A stretch of DNA of 64,000 bases from NCBI GenBank assembly GCA_013697725.1, contig JACCWI010000040.1, positions 124,001-188,000 on the forward strand. Direction: 5' to 3'. The stretch is from Tatlockia sp. (GTDB lineage: Bacteria > Pseudomonadota > Gammaproteobacteria > Legionellales > Legionellaceae). Shown here one piece after another: positions 28,310 through 36,961 of this stretch. Position 1 is the first letter of the stretch. The number at the start of each line of letters is the position of its first letter. The translations under genes and the position numbers were made by a program. Under the pieces are notes generated by a model. The model saw only the letters and a program-made list of their open reading frames with translations, searched no databases and was not told the DNA's origin.

Positions 28310-30371
28310 TTTATTATTTGAGCTGGGTTGCGAGGAATTGCCCTCAGCAGCTGTTACAGTTTTATCTCAAGCCTTGGCTGATAATTTAAAAGCAGTTTTC
28401 GATAAAGCGCAAATTTCCTATGGAGCTGTGCATATTTTTGCTACTCCAAGACGCTTAGCCTTATATATTAACGATTTAAGTGAAGAGCAGCCTTCTCAAC
28501 ATTTAACGCGTCGAGGTCCTGCTTTGACTGCGGCTTACAACACAGATGGACATGCTACTGCAGCTCTTGTCGGTTTCGCTAAATCTTGCAACGTAGCTTT
28601 AGATGTTTTAAAAATTGTTAAAACTGAAAAAGGGAATTGGCTAGTTTATGAGTCAATAGTTGAGGGTGCTAAAACTCGAGATTTGCTACCTGCGATGATT
28701 AACCAAGTCCTAACTAATCTGCCAATTGCAAAACCGATGCGCTGGGGCTTAGGTAGCTATGAGTTTGCGCGTCCAGTACATTGGGCAGTTTTACTTTTAA
28801 ACGACGAACTGATTGACTGTGAGATTTTAGGAGTGACTACAGGCCGTAATAGTTATGGTCATCGCTTCCATCATCCTCAAGCAATAGCCATTGATAAGGC
28901 AGAAAATTATGAATCCTTATTAGAAAAGGGTTTTGTAATTGCAGATTTTGCTAAACGACGAGACTTAATAGTTAAACAAGTGAAAAGCCTGGCCACTGCG
29001 CATAGTGCCGAAGCTATCATGCCAAGCGCTTTAGTGGATGAGGTTTGCTCAATAGTTGAATGGCCTCAAGCGTTAATTGCCAATTTTGAAGCAGAATTTT
29101 TAAAAGTCCCTGCAGAAGCCTTAATTGCCTCTATGCAAGCTCACCAAAAATGTTTTGCCCTGCAAAATGCAGAGCAAAGATTGTTACCAAATTTCATTAC
29201 AGTCGCTAATATTGTAAGTAGCAATCCGCAGCAAGTTATCGCGGGTAATGAAAAAGTAATGCGAGCCCGTTTAAGTGATGCCGCTTTTTTCTATCGCCAG
29301 GATCAGAAACAGCCTCTAAGTGCTTATCTTCCAGCCACTGAACAGGCTATTTTCCAAATTAAATTAGGTAGCCTTAAAGACAAAGCAAAGCGTGTGCAAA
29401 CGCTAATGAATTTGCTTTCAGCCGAATTTAAACTCGACAAAGAGCAAGCAGAACGAGCAGCGATATTATCTAAATGTGATCTGATGACGGGAATGGTAGC
29501 TGAGTTTCCGGAACTTCAGGGGTTAATGGGATATTATTATGCCCTAAATGAAGGTGAACCTAAAGAGGTAGCACTTGCGTTGAATGAGCAGTATCTTCCC
29601 CGCTTTGCTGCCGATCAATTGCCTACTTCAAACCTAGGCCTTGCTTTATCGCTTGCGGATCGTTTGGATTCTCTCGTAGGCATTTTTGCAATTGGTCAAA
29701 AACCTTCCGGAGTTAAAGATCCTTTTAAATTAAGACGCCATGCTTTGGCGGCAGTACGAATCCTTATCGCTAGCTGTACAGCACTTAACCTCTCAACTCT
29801 AATTGCCCAAAGCTTGAAAACTTTTGGTAACAGCGTTCCTCAAGCAGAGGCTTTTATAAATGAATTAAAACCTTTCATTTTGGAGCGTATGCAATCTTAT
29901 TATTTGGCAGCAGGGTTTACTAACGACTTGGTTAGCGCAGTGCGTGCACGACAAGATGAGGCACTTTATGACTTTGATAAACGTATTCAAGCCTTAGCTT
30001 CTTTTATTAAATTACCTGAAGCTGCTGCTTTAGCTGCAGCTTGCAAGCGTGTCCATAATATTTTGCAACAATCTAAAGTAGATGACCTTGGGCTGTTTAA
30101 AGAAAGCTTATTGGATGAGGGCGCTGAAAGGGCGCTTTTTATGCAACTTCAAGCTATTGAAAAAATCATTGAACCACTTTATAGCAGAGAAGAATATAGC
30201 CAAATCTTAAGCGAACTTGCCAGCCTACGTGAACCTGTTGATGCCTTTTTCGAACAAGTAATGGTTATGGTTGAGGATCAAGCAGTAAAGAAAAATCGTC
30301 TGCTTCTACTCACTCGCTTGCAATCGCTATTACAAGGTGTTGCAGACATTTCCAAGGTAATAATTGCCTAG
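28299..30371 (+). CDS. glyS: Glycyl-tRNA synthetase beta chain
   Basis: The tRNA-binding subunit, 690 residues. It opens with [11 protein letters not shown] and contains Arg-Pro-Val-His-Trp and an HD-like region (Ala-Asp-Arg-Leu-Asp-Ser-Leu-Val-Gly). Length and order are typical. No truncation is seen. The next gene starts about 50 bases later and may be in the same transcript. Confidence 0.97.
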   Translation: MANDLLFELGCEELPSAAVTVLSQALADNLKAVFDKAQISYGAVHIFATPRRLALYINDLSEEQPSQHLTRRGPALTAAYNTDGHATAALVGFAKSCNVALDVLKIVKTEKGNWLVYESIVEGAKTRDLLPAMINQVLTNLPIAKPMRWGLGSYEFARPVHWAVLLLNDELIDCEILGVTTGRNSYGHRFHHPQAIAIDKAENYESLLEKGFVIADFAKRRDLIVKQVKSLATAHSAEAIMPSALVDEVCSIVEWPQALIANFEAEFLKVPAEALIASMQAHQKCFALQNAEQRLLPNFITVANIVSSNPQQVIAGNEKVMRARLSDAAFFYRQDQKQPLSAYLPATEQAIFQIKLGSLKDKAKRVQTLMNLLSAEFKLDKEQAERAAILSKCDLMTGMVAEFPELQGLMGYYYALNEGEPKEVALALNEQYLPRFAADQLPTSNLGLALSLADRLDSLVGIFAIGQKPSGVKDPFKLRRHALAAVRILIASCTALNLSTLIAQSLKTFGNSVPQAEAFINELKPFILERMQSYYLAAGFTNDLVSAVRARQDEALYDFDKRIQALASFIKLPEAAALAAACKRVHNILQQSKVDDLGLFKESLLDEGAERALFMQLQAIEKIIEPLYSREEYSQILSELASLREPVDAFFEQVMVMVEDQAVKKNRLLLLTRLQSLLQGVADISKVIIA

Positions 30372-30421
30372 TTTAAGCCTGGGGTGCCTAGGTTTGATTA
30401 GAATACTCAATTGACTGAGCT

Positions 30422-30961
30422 ATGATGAATAAAATAATTCTTTTAGATCGAGATGGCGTTATCAATCAAGATTCTTTTAATTACATTAAATCGGTGGATG
30501 AATTTATTCCCATTGCTGGATCAATAGACGCTATTGCGCGATTAACACGAGCCGGTTATCAGATTGGAGTAGCAACAAATCAATCAGGGATTGCTCGAGG
30601 TTATTATTCTGAACAGGTACTCACAGCTATTCACGCAAAAATGCTGGGATTAGTAGAAGAGGCTGGTGGCGAAATTCAAGCTATCGAATATTGTAAACAC
30701 ATGCCTGATGCAGGCTGTTCTTGTCGAAAACCACAGCCCGGCATGCTCTTAACGCTGGCAGAACGCCTCAATTGCTCTTTGACTGGGGTATCTTTTGTTG
30801 GTGATAGAATTACTGATATTGATGCGGCCGTTGCAGTAGGTGCTAAGCCTGTGATTGTTCTCTCACAGATGACTGACCGTTTGAGTTTAGAGGCAAGACC
30901 CAAAGTTCCTGTATTTAATTCCTTAGCACTTTATATAGATGAACTGTTGGCGAGTAACTAA
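30422..30961 (+). CDS. gmhB: D-glycero-beta-D-manno-heptose-1,7-bisphosphate 7-phosphatase
   Basis: A HAD-superfamily phosphatase of the ADP-heptose pathway for lipopolysaccharide inner core. The nucleophile motif is Leu-Asp-Arg-Asp-Gly-Val-Ile-Asn, and the zinc loop contains Cys-Lys-His and Cys-Ser-Cys-Arg-Lys-Pro-Gln-Pro-Gly-Met. The final motif is Phe-Val-Gly-Asp-Arg-Ile-Thr-Asp-Ile. The zinc loop is shorter than in E. coli GmhB but keeps its ligands. The first two codons are both ATG, so the start may be 30422 or 30425. It lies 3 bases before rsmJ. Confidence 0.9.
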   Translation: MMNKIILLDRDGVINQDSFNYIKSVDEFIPIAGSIDAIARLTRAGYQIGVATNQSGIARGYYSEQVLTAIHAKMLGLVEEAGGEIQAIEYCKHMPDAGCSCRKPQPGMLLTLAERLNCSLTGVSFVGDRITDIDAAVAVGAKPVIVLSQMTDRLSLEARPKVPVFNSLALYIDELLASN

Positions 30962-30964
30962 GCG

Positions 30965-31681
30965 ATGAAAGAACTCTTAGCAATTGGCTATGAACATGAA
31001 GAGTTATTCGAACAAGCTCTTAAGCTCGCACAATCTTTGTCATTACCAATTAATAATGAAGCTAGCGAGAAACTTGAGTTAACCACCGATAAACTTGTAC
31101 TTAAACTAGCAAATTTTTCACCTTTATATTGCGATTTTAGCTCCAAAACTTGGCAAAAGAGGCGTGATGCGGGAAAAAAGCAAGGTTTAGTTCGCGCCTG
31201 CAAGCCCACTGCGGGGCTTCGCATTCTTGATGCAACCGCTGGCTGGGGACGTGATGCGGCAATACTTGCGAGTTTTGGCGCCGAGGTACTGATGCTTGAA
31301 CGTAGCCCAATTATAGCTGCCTTGCTTTATGATGGCCTCGAGCGCCAAGACGAACAGTCAAAAAAGAATTTGAAACTTAAATTGCTTCAAATCGATACAA
31401 TAAGCTATTTGAACTCGCTTAGATCTGACAATTTTCCTGATCTTATTTATCTTGATCCTATGCATCCAGTCAGGCAAAAATCTGCTTTAGTAAAAAAAGA
31501 AATGCAGGCCTTACAACGGCTATTGGGTAGTGATGAGGATGCTAAGAACTTACTCGAAACAGCAATGACGAAAACAAAAAAAGTGGTACTTAAATGGCCG
31601 CAAGGTTTACCCTCTTTATCAACACCTGATTTATCGATTGAGGGCAAAGTTATTCGCTTTGATATTTGGCATTGTTATTGA
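30965..31681 (+). CDS. rsmJ: 16S rRNA (guanine1516-N2)-methyltransferase RsmJ
   Basis: A SAM-dependent rRNA methyltransferase. The SAM motif Asp-Ala-Thr-Ala-Gly-Trp-Gly-Arg-Asp-Ala is followed by the RsmJ signature Tyr-Leu-Asp-Pro-Met-His-Pro-x-Arg-Gln-Lys-Ser-Ala-Leu-Val-Lys-Lys-Glu-Met. 238 residues, normal. It is tightly linked to gmhB, three bases apart. It is convergent with rpsT across a shared hairpin terminator. Confidence 0.94.
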   Translation: MKELLAIGYEHEELFEQALKLAQSLSLPINNEASEKLELTTDKLVLKLANFSPLYCDFSSKTWQKRRDAGKKQGLVRACKPTAGLRILDATAGWGRDAAILASFGAEVLMLERSPIIAALLYDGLERQDEQSKKNLKLKLLQIDTISYLNSLRSDNFPDLIYLDPMHPVRQKSALVKKEMQALQRLLGSDEDAKNLLETAMTKTKKVVLKWPQGLPSLSTPDLSIEGKVIRFDIWHCY

Positions 31682-31747
31682 GTTTCCCACAGATTTAGTG
31701 AAGATAGGTAACTTTAAATCTAAAGTTAAATAATTTGAAATGAAGAA

Positions 31748-31770
31748 CCGAATCGGATAAACCGATTCGG
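31748..31770 (-). terminator. Hairpin terminator between rsmJ and rpsT
   Basis: A perfect 9-bp inverted repeat (31748-31756 with 31762-31770, loop of 5). On the minus strand it is followed by a T-rich run, so it mainly ends rpsT, but it can also end rsmJ transcripts. Confidence 0.75.
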
Positions 31771-31803
31771 GTGTTTACGGATTAGAGCGACGGAAACGCA
31801 GGA

Positions 31804-32070
31804 TTAAGCTGCCATAGCTTTAACGCGGGCGCTGAGGCGACTTTTAAGGCGGGATGCTTTATTTTTGTGAATTAAACCTTTGGAAGCTGCTTTATCAATT
31901 ATGGGTTGAGCTTTCGCAAAAGCGGCTTTGGCAAGTTCTGGGTCACCGGCTTCAACGGCTTTAAGGACGTTTTTGACGTAAGTACGGAACATAGAGCGTG
32001 CGCTGGTATTATGTTCACGCAGTTTTACGTTTTGTCTGGCGCGTTTGATCGCTGATTTAATATTTGCCAC
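31804..32070 (-). CDS. rpsT: 30S ribosomal protein S20
   Basis: An 88-residue basic helical protein binding 16S rRNA. The start [11 protein letters not shown] and the later Lys-Gly-Leu-Ile-His-Lys-Asn-Lys-Ala are S20 hallmarks. It is divergent from murJ, the usual arrangement in gammaproteobacteria. A good sigma-70 promoter lies upstream. Confidence 0.97.
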   Translation of the reverse strand: MANIKSAIKRARQNVKLREHNTSARSMFRTYVKNVLKAVEAGDPELAKAAFAKAQPIIDKAASKGLIHKNKASRLKSRLSARVKAMAA

Positions 32071-32112
32071 TGGTAAATCTCCACTAAAATCTGAATGTCA
32101 CAAAAAATGTTG

Positions 32113-32141
32113 ATCATGCCCAATGCTTTAGTATTTGTCAA
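32113..32141 (-). promoter_or_regulatory. Sigma-70 promoter of rpsT
   Basis: Read on the minus strand, a perfect TTGACA (-35, 32136-32141) is followed after exactly 17 bases by CATGAT (-10, 32113-32118, four of six consensus bases). A 19-base palindrome with one central base (32153-32171) lies just upstream of the -35. It could be an operator shared with murJ or simply AT-rich promoter DNA. Confidence 0.6.
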
Positions 32142-32288
32142 TACGAATTTTGTAGCTTTATGATAAAGCTAGTTTTAAAAACTGATAAAAAGCAGTCAGA
32201 TCATCTAAGATAAAAATCTTTTAAGAAAAATCGTAAAATTAGTGTTTATCAGGTATATCATAGGGTTTTCTTTTTTGAATAACTCCCT

Positions 32289-33860
32289 ATGTCTGCGATT
32301 GAAATCATGGTTCCTAAACAACAAAGTCTTATGCGCTCCACTTCCCTTGTCTCAATAATGACTTTGATCTCTCGCATGGTTGGTTTTATACGCGACATGG
32401 TCATTGCCCAATTGTTTGGGGCTCAAGCGGGAATGGATGCTTTTTATATAGCGTTCAAAATACCGAACTTTATGCGCCGTCTTTTTGCAGAAGGGGCTTT
32501 TTCCCAAGCCTTTGTGCCCGTGCTCGCTGAATATCAGCAAACGCGTCATATCGATGATGTGCGTCTATTTATCGCCCGTATCGCCGGTCAATTAGGGGCT
32601 GTTCTTTCGTTCATAACCGTTATAGGGGTCTTTGCGGCTCCTGTGATTATTTTTATTTTTGCGCCTGGTTTTGGCGATCACTCTATGCGAGCGACCCTTG
32701 CCACAGAAATGTTGCGCCTGACTTTTCCTTTTTTAATGTTAGTCTCCATGACTGCGATGGCCGGAGCTATTTTAAACACTTATGGCTATTTCGGCGTTCC
32801 AGCTTTTACACCTGTAATTTTAAATATTTGTATGATTTTAGCAGCAATCTACTTAAGCCCCCACCTAAACCAGCCAGTAGTTGGCCTGGCTTGGGGTGTA
32901 TTAATTGCCGGTTTAGCGCAATTTTTATTTCAAATTCCCTTTCTTTATCGCCGCCGTCTATTAGTTAAACCACAAATGGGCTGGTCTGATCCCGGTGTTA
33001 GGCGAGTTTTGAAATTAATGCTGCCTGCATTATTTGGTGTTTCTATTGCCCAGCTTAATCTAATGGTCGATTCGATTTTTGCCTCTTTTTTAAAAGTTGG
33101 CAGCGTCACCTGGCTTTATTATACTGACCGCCTAACTGATTTTCCTTTAGGTGTTTTTGGTGTAGCCATAGCCACAGTTATCTTGCCACATCTCTCAAGG
33201 CGACATGCGGAGCAAAGTATTGAAAAATTTTCTCGTGCCTTGGATTGGGGAATTCGAAGCCTTTTACTAATCGGCTTACCCTCGGCTTTAGGCTTGGCTA
33301 TGTTTTCCATGCCGTTAATTGTAAGCTGTTTTACTTACGGTGAGTTTTCTGTCAATGATTTGTTACAAACGCAAAAAAGTCTAATTGCTCTTGCCTCGGG
33401 CGTGCCTGCATTTATGATTGTTAAAGTATTGGCATCGGGATTTTATGCGCGTCAAGACATTAAAACTCCGGTAAAAGTTGGAGCCTGGGCGATGCTCGTT
33501 AACTCTATTCTTTGTGCTCTTCTGGTGAGGCATTTTGCTCATGCCGGCCTGGCTTTAGCTTCAGCACTTGCTGGCTATGTGAATTGCGGTGTATTACTGC
33601 TTCTTCTTAAACGAAGAGGTATTTATCAACCCGCGAAGGGCTGGCTTAAATTTATCTTTCAATTGATTTTTGCAAATGCAGCAATAGCTATTTATCTTTA
33701 TTACATGGCTGGCAACCTTGATTATTGGTTGGATCATTCAGCGCCAATGCGCTTATTATTGCTAATCGCTCATGTTGCAGTTGCTGTCTTTATCTATTTT
33801 GTTTGCTTGGCTTTAACAGGCATTCGGGTTGCGCAATTCCGTGGCCAAATGAAGGAATAA
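32289..33860 (+). CDS. murJ: Lipid II flippase MurJ
   Basis: A multi-span inner-membrane flippase that moves lipid II to the periplasmic side for peptidoglycan synthesis. The N-terminal hallmark Ser-Arg-Met-Val-Gly-Phe-Ile-Arg-Asp-Met-Val-Ile-Ala is followed by Asp-Ala-Phe-Tyr-Ile-Ala-Phe-Lys-Ile-Pro-Asn. Then comes Phe-Ala-Glu-Gly-Ala-Phe-Ser-Gln-Ala-Phe-Val-Pro. About 14 spans in 523 residues. The first 14 residues are extra compared with E. coli, and ATGs at codons 7 and 15 are alternative starts. It lies 4 bases before an M17 aminopeptidase gene, an unusual partner that may be cotranscribed. Confidence 0.95.
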   Translation: MSAIEIMVPKQQSLMRSTSLVSIMTLISRMVGFIRDMVIAQLFGAQAGMDAFYIAFKIPNFMRRLFAEGAFSQAFVPVLAEYQQTRHIDDVRLFIARIAGQLGAVLSFITVIGVFAAPVIIFIFAPGFGDHSMRATLATEMLRLTFPFLMLVSMTAMAGAILNTYGYFGVPAFTPVILNICMILAAIYLSPHLNQPVVGLAWGVLIAGLAQFLFQIPFLYRRRLLVKPQMGWSDPGVRRVLKLMLPALFGVSIAQLNLMVDSIFASFLKVGSVTWLYYTDRLTDFPLGVFGVAIATVILPHLSRRHAEQSIEKFSRALDWGIRSLLLIGLPSALGLAMFSMPLIVSCFTYGEFSVNDLLQTQKSLIALASGVPAFMIVKVLASGFYARQDIKTPVKVGAWAMLVNSILCALLVRHFAHAGLALASALAGYVNCGVLLLLLKRRGIYQPAKGWLKFIFQLIFANAAIAIYLYYMAGNLDYWLDHSAPMRLLLLIAHVAVAVFIYFVCLALTGIRVAQFRGQMKE

Positions 33861-33864
33861 TATA

Positions 33865-35229
33865 ATGAATCCAAACATCTTTTACCAATCACAATCTGAA
33901 AAGGCCACACCCCTTTTTTTGATATCGAAACTGGAGTGGCAACAAGGTTTAGAGGCTTTGCCTGAGAAAGAACGCAATTGTTGCGCGGCTCAGCAATTTA
34001 CAGGGAATTTAGGTGAGGTCTGTTTTATTAATGGAGAAGATGGAATAATTGTTAGAGCTTATGCCGGAACGGGCGAGGGCAATGAAATTCTAGCGCTGGC
34101 AAATGCCGCAACTCGTTTACCCCCCGGTTGTTATATCCCTCAGCAAACTGTGTCGCATACAGCCTTAGTCGCCTGGTCGCTTGCACAATATCGTTTTGAA
34201 AATTACAAAAAACAAAATCAATTAGCGCGTATATTGGTGGTGGATGAGACGAGTTTAGCTGCCATTCTTATGGAAGCTCGGTCGGTTTTTCTGGTGCGTG
34301 ATCTTATTAATACACCAACTAATGATTTAGGTCCTAAGGATTTATCTAACGTTTTATGCGAACTAGCACAGGAGTTTGGCGCCGACTTTAAAGAGTGGGT
34401 TGGCGAAGAGTTAACTGCTGCCCATTTCAATGCAATCCATACCGTTGGACGAGCCTCTGCTCAAGCACCGCGATTGCTTTGCTTAACCTGGGGAAATCCT
34501 GCCCATCCGCTCATTAGTTTAATTGGAAAAGGTGTATGTTTTGATAGTGGCGGTCTTGATCTTAAGCCTTGTGAAGGCATGCGTTGGATGAAGAAAGATA
34601 TGGGCGGAGCCGCCCATGTTATCGGCTTGGCACAATGGATTATGGCTAATAAATTACCCATTAATCTTCAAGTTTATATTCCGGCTGTAGAAAATGCAGT
34701 CGGCCCTGATGCATTTAGGCCGGGCGATGTGATAACTATGTATAACGGTCTAACCGTTGAGGTAGCTAACACTGATGCAGAAGGGCGATTGGTGCTTGCG
34801 GATGCAATGGCTAAAGCTTGTGAAGACAAGCCTGAGTTACTAATAGATTTTGCAACTTTAACGGGTGCTGCTCGAGTTGCTGTCGGAACTGAAATCGCAG
34901 CTTTGTTTAGCAATAATGATGAATTAGCCGCAGCGATTTGCGATTCAGCTTTGGCCGTAAATGATGCAGTCTGGCGTTTACCTTTATTTGCAGGCTATGA
35001 ATCGCATATTAATTCCACTATTGCCGACCTTTCTAATCTCGGTGCATCACCCTATGCAGGTGCAATCACAGCGGCTCTTTTTCTACAATATTTTGTCCCT
35101 AAAAACTTACCTTGGCTTCACTTTGATATTATGGCCTGGAACACCAGTTCCAAACCTGGAAAACCCGAAGGCGGCGAGGCGATGGCTTTGCGGGCTTTGA
35201 TGCATTATTTAGCTAAGACTTATAGTTGA
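33865..35229 (+). CDS. M17 family leucyl aminopeptidase (PepB-like)
   Basis: A cytosolic di-metal aminopeptidase. The metal-binding block Gly-Lys-Gly-Val-Cys-Phe-Asp-Ser-Gly-Gly-Leu-Asp-Leu-Lys-Pro is present, and the signature [12 protein letters not shown] is intact. It differs from the pepA copy at 39344 in its short N-terminal domain and in Gly-Met-Arg-Trp-Met-Lys-Lys-Asp-Met-Gly-Gly-Ala. 454 residues. It directly follows murJ and ends before a strong hairpin. Confidence 0.92.
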   Translation: MNPNIFYQSQSEKATPLFLISKLEWQQGLEALPEKERNCCAAQQFTGNLGEVCFINGEDGIIVRAYAGTGEGNEILALANAATRLPPGCYIPQQTVSHTALVAWSLAQYRFENYKKQNQLARILVVDETSLAAILMEARSVFLVRDLINTPTNDLGPKDLSNVLCELAQEFGADFKEWVGEELTAAHFNAIHTVGRASAQAPRLLCLTWGNPAHPLISLIGKGVCFDSGGLDLKPCEGMRWMKKDMGGAAHVIGLAQWIMANKLPINLQVYIPAVENAVGPDAFRPGDVITMYNGLTVEVANTDAEGRLVLADAMAKACEDKPELLIDFATLTGAARVAVGTEIAALFSNNDELAAAICDSALAVNDAVWRLPLFAGYESHINSTIADLSNLGASPYAGAITAALFLQYFVPKNLPWLHFDIMAWNTSSKPGKPEGGEAMALRALMHYLAKTYS

Positions 35230-35261
35230 ATTAAGAATATCTTATTATTAGATTAGGGTAG

Positions 35262-35285
35262 AAGGGGGGATCGATCCCCCCCCTT
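35262..35285. terminator. Bidirectional GC-rich hairpin between convergent genes
   Basis: A run of six G's and a run of eight C's flank ATCGAT, forming a long perfect stem centred at 35272-35273. AA and TT extend the stem. It sits between the M17 gene and the convergent unknown gene at 35335 and can terminate both. Confidence 0.7.
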
Positions 35286-35334
35286 ATTTCCTTCTTTGGG
35301 CGCTCTCCGAAAAATCTAAGGGAGCCACGTTAAA

Positions 35335-36786
35335 TTAAGGGGTTTGTAGACCGTAGCCTGCTCTATCTTCATCTTCATTATCTATTTTTCCAACCTCTTT
35401 AATTTTTGTATAAAAACTATAGTCTCTATTTAGTATTTCACTGTCGAGTAGAACGCCTGTTTGAATAGAAGGATGATCTGTTGCGGTCTTGTAATTTCTT
35501 TCATCAGGTTTGAGCATTACCTGATTTAATGTGCTGGGCTGAGCAATTAAAAATGATTCATCCTCGACACCCTTACCAAAGGTAACTGCTTGCATGAAAT
35601 AACTATGTTTTTGGGCACCAGAAGAGGTGGCTGATACATAAATCTCACCTTGATTGCCCCCTGTGGATGGACTGGAAAAATCTTGCCTCATTTCTTTATA
35701 GTTAGTATCTCCAATATACCCTACCACAGTTCTGTCTAATTCTTTTTCCAGAGCATAGCTCTCTAATTTCGAATGGGTGTTATTAGCGCGAGAGATGGTG
35801 CTTACAAGTGCATTGGGAATATGAGGAACCAAAATACTATATTTCCTGTTTTTAGTTTCAAAATGAATCTCTCCCACTGAAAATTGACTACTATGACCTG
35901 CACCAATAATCGCCTCTTTAGGTATTATTGCCTTGGTCATGTCTTCTCTTATATAAAAATGCATATTTTGCCTATCATCAGAACCTTTTATCTCCAGGTC
36001 ATCTAATTTATAGTTAACAGAGCCATCCATTTCATGTAGGGTAAACTCTTTTTCCAGGAGCTGTCTATTTCCTTCTATAATAACTACGACATGGGGGGTT
36101 TCTTTTTTGGTAAAGAGCTTGGCTAAAGCTTCTTGATAATTTTTTACTGATGAATGATAGCTGAGTTTGGCTTTTAATTTCTCTAAATATTGTTGTTTCA
36201 TTTGGCTTATGGCGCGGCGATAATAGGGGTTATAAAATTGTTTGCCTTCATGCTTCACTATCTCTTCAACGGTCTCCACTGATCTGTTTTTTGAATTATC
36301 AGGCTCATCCCCGGACCACTCTGATTCCTCACCTGAAAAGGACTCCTCATCGGAAGATTCATCGGATTTTCTGGCACTAGCGTGTGCTCTCTCTGCCTTA
36401 GCATGGTACTTCTTGTAATGCTGCGCAGAAGCTTCTAAAGATACTATTGCAATTTTAAATTCATCCTGCCACTCCGAAATATCTGCTGAGTAGCTCTTTA
36501 TGTAATTGCGAGTACTAGGTCTGAGTTGCTCTGTTTTACCCTTACTATTAAAATGTATGCTATTGCTTCTAGTTGGACAATCCGCTCGAATTGCTATCGG
36601 TGTTGGAAGGCGTCTTAGTATTTGACTCGTTGAGCAACCGTCTTTAAAATTAAAACCCGAGGTAAATTCCTCAGTATCAGTTAATTCCTCAGTTGAGTCT
36701 TCGTTGGCTACCAATGTTGTCTCTTCATTTAATTTTTGTTTTTTAGAATTTTCTTTATCCACTCCTGAGAATTTTCGTTTTTTCAT
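35335..36786 (-). CDS. Putative effector with bipartite basic N terminus and EEP-like motifs
   Basis: A 483-residue protein with no recognised relative. The N terminus has two basic clusters, Lys-Lys-Arg-Lys (2-5) and Lys-Lys-Gln-Lys (15-18), nine residues apart, the pattern of a bipartite eukaryotic nuclear-localisation signal. A serine/glutamate-rich acidic stretch (141-165) follows. The C-terminal half holds, in order, Ile-Ile-Glu238-Gly, His322-Ile-Pro-Asn, Gly-Asp360-Thr-Asn362 and Asp437-His438-Pro. This order and spacing recall the endonuclease/exonuclease/phosphatase (DNase I-like) superfamily. AGGAGG precedes the ATG. Single gene, terminated by a strong hairpin. A secreted effector acting in the host nucleus on nucleic acid or phospholipid is inference. 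Confidence 0.6.
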   Translation of the reverse strand: MKKRKFSGVDKENSKKQKLNEETTLVANEDSTEELTDTEEFTSGFNFKDGCSTSQILRRLPTPIAIRADCPTRSNSIHFNSKGKTEQLRPSTRNYIKSYSADISEWQDEFKIAIVSLEASAQHYKKYHAKAERAHASARKSDESSDEESFSGEESEWSGDEPDNSKNRSVETVEEIVKHEGKQFYNPYYRRAISQMKQQYLEKLKAKLSYHSSVKNYQEALAKLFTKKETPHVVVIIEGNRQLLEKEFTLHEMDGSVNYKLDDLEIKGSDDRQNMHFYIREDMTKAIIPKEAIIGAGHSSQFSVGEIHFETKNRKYSILVPHIPNALVSTISRANNTHSKLESYALEKELDRTVVGYIGDTNYKEMRQDFSSPSTGGNQGEIYVSATSSGAQKHSYFMQAVTFGKGVEDESFLIAQPSTLNQVMLKPDERNYKTATDHPSIQTGVLLDSEILNRDYSFYTKIKEVGKIDNEDEDRAGYGLQTP

Positions 36787-36808
36787 TACATCCTCCTAAA
36801 CTATTAAA

Positions 36809-36845
36809 GGTACAAACTTTGTATTTTTAAAGCACAAATTGTACC
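36809..36845. promoter_or_regulatory. Inverted repeat in the leader of the EEP-like gene
   Basis: A 37-base imperfect inverted repeat with GGTACAA and GTACC arms lies just upstream of the AGGAGG of the gene at 35335. It could be an operator or a leader hairpin. No known box was recognised. Confidence 0.35.
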
Positions 36846-36961
36846 AATAAATTAATGGAGAACCTGAATCCAATTAGTTGGGCGATAGTCAATGCATTTT
36901 TTTGATTAGACTCTTATTTTTAAAATGAGTACCTTCCCTTAAGATCAATAGCTTTTGTTAA

